Source: Planosporangium thailandense (GTDB taxonomy: Bacteria; Actinomycetota; Actinomycetes; Mycobacteriales; Micromonosporaceae). From it: DNA of 64,000 bases. Numbering within the stretch: the first letter of the stretch is position 1; each line of letters opens with the position of its first letter. This document shows, one piece after another, positions 60,563 to 64,000 of this stretch. The stretch spans positions 62,001-126,000 of the forward strand of contig NZ_JAATVY010000008.1 of assembly GCF_011947195.1 (NCBI RefSeq), read 5' to 3'. A program made the position numbers and the translations under genes. Below the pieces are notes generated by a model, which saw nothing but the letters and a program-made list of their open reading frames with translations, was not told where the DNA came from and did not search any database.

Positions 60563-62683
60563 TGCCTGCAGAAAGGCCGTGACTCCACGGCCCTGCGGCA
60601 TGATCTGCCCCCTCCTGGGTCGTACAGCGTCAATAGCGGCCGTCGCGGCATGCGCCGCGTGCCAGGTATCGACGATCAGGTAGTCGGCCCGAGTTGCGAG
60701 TGATTGCAGCGCCTCCGTGGCAACCGTGTCGGCATTGCCCTCGACTGAGCTAGGGGAGCAAAGCCGCGACAGACGCCTGCCCAGGGAGTCCGCAGCCCTA
60801 GGCAGAAGCGTATACACGCCTATCACCGCACCATCGAGCCGGCGCCAAACAGTGTCTTCCTCGTCTGTCGGCTCGGTCAGGCGCTGAACCTGGAGACCAA
60901 TCTCCTCTGCCAGCGCCTCCCACTCGGACCGCTGACGCAGGCTCAGCCTCCTCTGGAAGTCCCGCGTCTTGCTCAGTATTTCTGCGACCACTGTCATCCG
61001 GAAATCCGCGGCGGGGGCTGACGCGTTGAGCAGAATGTCGATGAGCCCAAGACCCCAGTCCACTGCCGTCGGCGCGGCGATCCGTCGCCATAGAAGGGCC
61101 GCTTGTTCCACCATTTTCCGGTAGCGCGACTCCGCCGGACCGCTTTCGAGGAGTTGTTCTAGAAGCAGCAGATACGCCTCGCGTACAGGGGCGCTGAGGT
61201 TGTGCTGCTCAGCCAGCACCAACAGGACGACCTCGCAGAACTCGGCCGCGTGTGGCACTAAAGCCGTTGCTGCAGCGACTCGACATAGCACGTCCAGTCC
61301 AGCGACGACCTGGTCCTGATTGGTGCCCGTCCAGGCGTCGAACACGCCGATCGCGGCCTGCTCCACCATGGCAGGCGGTAGAACGCGTAGGTCTTCCCAC
61401 TGTGCGTATTGCGTACGGAGGATCTGAGCCGCGTCCGGCCAGCGTTCATCGCGTCCCAGCCGGGTACACCACTGAACCCAACCGGTGCAGGAATTGTCGA
61501 CGAAACGGGCTAGGTCTTGCAGGTCCCGCAGTAATCGCCGCCCAGGACGCAGTTGTTCCTCCGCGATGAATGTCTGGACCCTGCGTAGCACCGCAGGCGC
61601 CGTCGCGCCGTCTTCGGTCTCGAGGATCGCCTGCACGGCGAGGTCGGCCGTGGAAGGGTCCGGCAACTCAAGGAAGGCTTGGATGACCGCACCGTACTGT
61701 CCTTCGCCGAAAAGCGTCTGGACGTCGCTTCCGACTGCGGTCTCGCGTGGCCTCGACGGTTGCCCGAGGAGAACCAGCCGTTGCAACCGTTCTCGCTCTA
61801 CTTCGTCACTTGCCGAGTTCAGCAACCGCTTTAGGCGGTCGCTGTCGTCGAGGGCCAGCGCTGCAACTACTCCGACAGCGCGGCCCGCGCTGCTGCCGGG
61901 CACGTCGATAGCGCTAAGAACTGCGCCGAAACGGGCACCTAGGTCAGCGTCCGAGTAAACGTCGCGGGGCGAACGGCCTGTGGCACAGGGTTCAGCGAGT
62001 TCCGTCCACCACAGCATCTCCAGGAGGATCTCGTTGACAGCCCGCGGACGGCGTGCCTGCAAGAGTTGCATCAGGTACGGCAGCTCGCGCAGTTCGCGCC
62101 AGCGTTCCAGACGACCGAGCATCTCGATAGTCAAAAACCGGAGATTCTCGGCGCTGAGTTGCCCAGTGAGCCGAAGCTCCTCCAGCACTCGGTCGGCTAC
62201 ACGACCGTCGCGCTGCAACAAGGCGAGTCGGAAGTCGCGGAGTAGATCCACATGTGACAGCCGAACGGGACGCGGGCGCGCGTCCTTACCCTTGATCGTC
62301 GCAATCGCGTCCTCGACTCGATCGAGCAGATCCGCGGACGTGGCATCAGTTCGCCGCACATACGACAGGTGGACGAGTCCGGCTGCATGGAAGTGCCGGT
62401 CAGCGTCCTCGGTTTGGGGCACGAGCGTCACCGACTCAATCGTCGCTGTTGCTGGGCCGAGGAATGCCTGCAATACCTCGCGTCCTCGGCGCTGGCCCTC
62501 TCTGTCCTCCGACAGGAGATAGAAACCCGCGGGGTGGCGTTGGATCGGCACGACGATCCAACCACTGGCGCCGCTAGCCCAAGTCCGCGCCTGCTCCTCG
62601 ATCAGAATCTCCAGCCGGTCGCGGAACGGACCGAACCGACTGGGGTCTCCCACGCCCCACTGCAGAGCTTCCAGGATCGTCAC
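60530..62683 (-). CDS. DpdD-like protein (7-deazaguanine DNA modification system), tentative
   Basis: 717 residues, no signal or membrane part. N-terminal region GASGWIVVPIQRHPAGFYLL, then mostly helical repeats: LLRDFRLALLQRDGRVADRV, LSAENLRFLTIEMLGRLERW, ARRPRAVNEILLEMLWWTEL, and a C-terminal DYLIVDTWHAAHAATAAIDA with GVTAFLQALEHF. From memory this resembles DpdD, an essential but poorly understood member of the dpd cluster. It is coupled (ATGA) to the DpdK-like gene. The assignment depends on that neighbour and needs a profile search; a generic helical-repeat defence protein is the alternative. Confidence 0.55.
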   Translation of the reverse strand: MTILEALQWGVGDPSRFGPFRDRLEILIEEQARTWASGASGWIVVPIQRHPAGFYLLSEDREGQRRGREVLQAFLGPATATIESVTLVPQTEDADRHFHAAGLVHLSYVRRTDATSADLLDRVEDAIATIKGKDARPRPVRLSHVDLLRDFRLALLQRDGRVADRVLEELRLTGQLSAENLRFLTIEMLGRLERWRELRELPYLMQLLQARRPRAVNEILLEMLWWTELAEPCATGRSPRDVYSDADLGARFGAVLSAIDVPGSSAGRAVGVVAALALDDSDRLKRLLNSASDEVERERLQRLVLLGQPSRPRETAVGSDVQTLFGEGQYGAVIQAFLELPDPSTADLAVQAILETEDGATAPAVLRRVQTFIAEEQLRPGRRLLRDLQDLARFVDNSCTGWVQWCTRLGRDERWPDAAQILRTQYAQWEDLRVLPPAMVEQAAIGVFDAWTGTNQDQVVAGLDVLCRVAAATALVPHAAEFCEVVLLVLAEQHNLSAPVREAYLLLLEQLLESGPAESRYRKMVEQAALLWRRIAAPTAVDWGLGLIDILLNASAPAADFRMTVVAEILSKTRDFQRRLSLRQRSEWEALAEEIGLQVQRLTEPTDEEDTVWRRLDGAVIGVYTLLPRAADSLGRRLSRLCSPSSVEGNADTVATEALQSLATRADYLIVDTWHAAHAATAAIDAVRPRRGQIMPQGRGVTAFLQALEHFLALTAS

Positions 62684-63210
62684 AGCACGCCCCCGTAGCG
62701 GTCAAAGGCGTCCATGCGGGCCTGCGCCACAAAGTCCGGTTCAGTTCTCAGTTCCACGTATTCTTCGCGCAGATGAATGCCGTTGTGCGTGATGTTCATG
62801 CTGCCAACCAGTGCGTAGTCGTCCCCTGTCAGCGCCTTGGTGTGCAGACTGCGGGTGGTATCGACAACCACGTTGATTTTTTCGCCGACACGAAGGTCGC
62901 CAGCGAGCAACGTGAGGCGTCGGCGGAATGTGTCGTTATGACCGTCGGAGGTCGTCGCCACAACGACACGCGTCCCCTCTGCGGCCAGCGTAACGAGGAT
63001 TTCGGCGAGGCGGATCCGCCTGCGTCCGTGGCGGGTGAGCGCCGGGTATGTGCCAGCACTGTTGTCAATAATGTCGACGTCAGAAATCCACGGTGACACG
63101 AGCCACAGGCACCTGCTCGAACTGACCAATTCCGCGGAGAAGAGCGCGCCGAGTAGATCTAGTACCTCCCCGGCACTCTGTGCGGTGGACTTGCGGATGA
63201 CCCGGTTCAC
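62680..63210 (-). CDS. DpdK-like phospholipase-D-family nuclease
   Basis: 176 residues from a GTG with GAGGGAGGCGCC upstream (an in-frame ATG at 63285 would overlap the upstream gene deeply). RVIRKSTAQSAGEVLDLLGA, CLWLVSPWISDVDIIDNSAG, LAEILVTLAAEGTRVVVATT, and a single HKD-type motif LHTKALTGDDYALVGSMNIT with NGIHLREEYVEL. One HKD unit means it would dimerise to form an active nuclease. The pattern matches DpdK of Dpd restriction-modification systems. Overlaps both neighbours by 4 bp (ATGA at its stop, GTGA at its start). Confidence 0.7.
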   Translation of the reverse strand: MNRVIRKSTAQSAGEVLDLLGALFSAELVSSSRCLWLVSPWISDVDIIDNSAGTYPALTRHGRRRIRLAEILVTLAAEGTRVVVATTSDGHNDTFRRRLTLLAGDLRVGEKINVVVDTTRSLHTKALTGDDYALVGSMNITHNGIHLREEYVELRTEPDFVAQARMDAFDRYGGVL

Positions 63211-64000
63211 GGCGCCTCCCTCAGGTGTACGCGGGCCTCGACTAAGTGGACCGACTGCCGCATCCCGACGACGACCGGGTGGCACAACAGCGCTCCGACC
63301 TCCACCGGCCGGGTTTGCAAGTCCAGGATTGCCGTTCGCAGCATGGCACGATCAGTGTGTCGGGCGCGAAGGATTACCTCGCGCTGCTCGATCAGGGTTT
63401 CATGGACGGTGGCGCGGCGATCGTCGTCCCACGGAACCACATCGAGCGCGGTCGGACGTAGGTCCACATGTTCACGCACGGTCGGGATTGACGCCTGGAG
63501 ATGCGGCGCGTATGGGTTATAAGACAGGGTCGCCTGCGCGGCTTGGCCCCAGGGCCAGAGGACGTTGGCTACGGCCCGGGCACGCCGTTGCGGGGTCGTA
63601 TCCTCCTCGAGGTGAAGTACCTCGTCAACGCGCTTGTCCTCCGCCAAGAGCGCGCCGAGGGTACGGGCACTCACCTCCACCCGAGCGCGGTCGGCCGCCA
63701 TATCACGCAGGTCGAGCCACGATGCCACCTCGGCCAGTAGATTGGGGTGAGCGCCGGGCCCCGCGAGGCGGGTGCTCAACGCCGAGCGTGCCGGGCCGCC
63801 GAGGGCGAGGTCTTGGGCGCGCACGACGTCATCCAGCCGCGCGATGGCTAGGGAAACGACGGTATGGCCGGCACGCCACGCTGCGCGAAGTTCCTCGATC
63901 GCCGAGCGAACATCCCCAGCCTCGGATCGCAACAGCAACGTGAGTTCCTCATCCATGGTCTCTGCTGCGGAGGGGGTCAGGGCGTCGTCTAGGGCACGGG
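63207..64000 (-). CDS. Partial protein of the Dpd-like operon, 5' end beyond the window
   Basis: At least 264 residues; the frame stays open to the right edge (visible start of the reading: ALDDALTPSAAETMDEELTL), so the ATG at 63956 is probably internal. Helical, with LLAEVASWLDLRDMAADRAR, ANVLWPWGQAAQATLSYNP and LLCHPVVVGMRQSVHLVEAR. I do not recognise a domain. It is coupled to the DpdK-like gene by GTGA, so it is probably the C-terminal part of another dpd component or defence protein. Confidence 0.6.
   Translation of the reverse strand, partial: RALDDALTPSAAETMDEELTLLLRSEAGDVRSAIEELRAAWRAGHTVVSLAIARLDDVVRAQDLALGGPARSALSTRLAGPGAHPNLLAEVASWLDLRDMAADRARVEVSARTLGALLAEDKRVDEVLHLEEDTTPQRRARAVANVLWPWGQAAQATLSYNPYAPHLQASIPTVREHVDLRPTALDVVPWDDDRRATVHETLIEQREVILRARHTDRAMLRTAILDLQTRPVEVGALLCHPVVVGMRQSVHLVEARVHLREAP

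Overview
The window is very GC-rich DNA with many GTG starts, short intergenic gaps and frequent ATGA/GTGA stop-start overlaps. The family content (MelC1/MelC2 tyrosinase, cydABDC, CobQ and CbiB, an integrative element next to a tRNA) fits a filamentous actinobacterium, most likely Micromonosporaceae. That placement is inference; there is no rRNA or other marker here to fix the genus.

Bases 1 to about 37,900 look like ordinary chromosome. In order: the 3' part of an Old Yellow Enzyme; a secreted tyrosinase with its copper chaperone; convergent to it a selenium-binding-protein/methanethiol-oxidase gene with a coupled membrane protein; a HigB/HigA-type toxin-antitoxin pair; bioA; a solute-binding lipoprotein; a surface-polysaccharide cluster (60-residue LPXTG protein, membrane GT2 glycosyltransferase, wecB); a SnoaL-like protein; a membrane PAS-GGDEF-EAL protein; the cytochrome bd operon cydABDC; a membrane protein with a repetitive charged tail; a signalling operon (receiver-PP2C, CHASE3 histidine kinase, receiver); an M20 peptidase; an M48 peptidase; a uridine-kinase-like protein; a large multi-spanning M48 protein; cobQ and cbiB; an SSB paralogue; an alpha/beta hydrolase and a DUF1444-like protein.

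From tRNA-Arg(TCT) at 37,916-37,988 the character changes. A tyrosine integrase with a GntR-type C-terminal domain follows the tRNA 3' end directly. After it come a DUF6308-like protein, a 2.19-kb IS481-type element, an AT-richer island of unfamiliar genes (including an HNH nuclease with a helical repeat tail), an HD/NUDIX/XRE-PLD control module, an excisionase, a GGDEF protein, an SpdB-like membrane protein, a 1451-residue MobF relaxase-helicase, a TraG/VirD4-type coupling protein and a DUF4913-like protein. This is an actinobacterial integrative and conjugative or mobilizable element of at least 22 kb. Its far attachment site is not visible, so it probably runs past the right edge. The last 3.5 kb carry three overlapping minus-strand genes that resemble part of a Dpd (7-deazaguanine DNA modification/restriction) system: a DpdK-like PLD nuclease, a DpdD-like protein and a third protein cut by the window end.

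The most striking unexplained structure is a 48-bp GATC-bounded palindrome present in two close copies. Each copy sits at the junction of two translationally coupled genes (cydD/cydC and cbiB/cobQ) and is read in the same frame, adding nearly the same peptide to two unrelated proteins. Two further palindromes of the same length and style sit behind other genes. Other points of note are a stand-alone LPXTG sorting-signal protein, a poly-C frameshift in an element gene, a C/A-rich strand-skewed segment upstream of the relaxase, a 20-bp minisatellite, and strong dyads upstream of cydA and of the methanethiol-oxidase gene.
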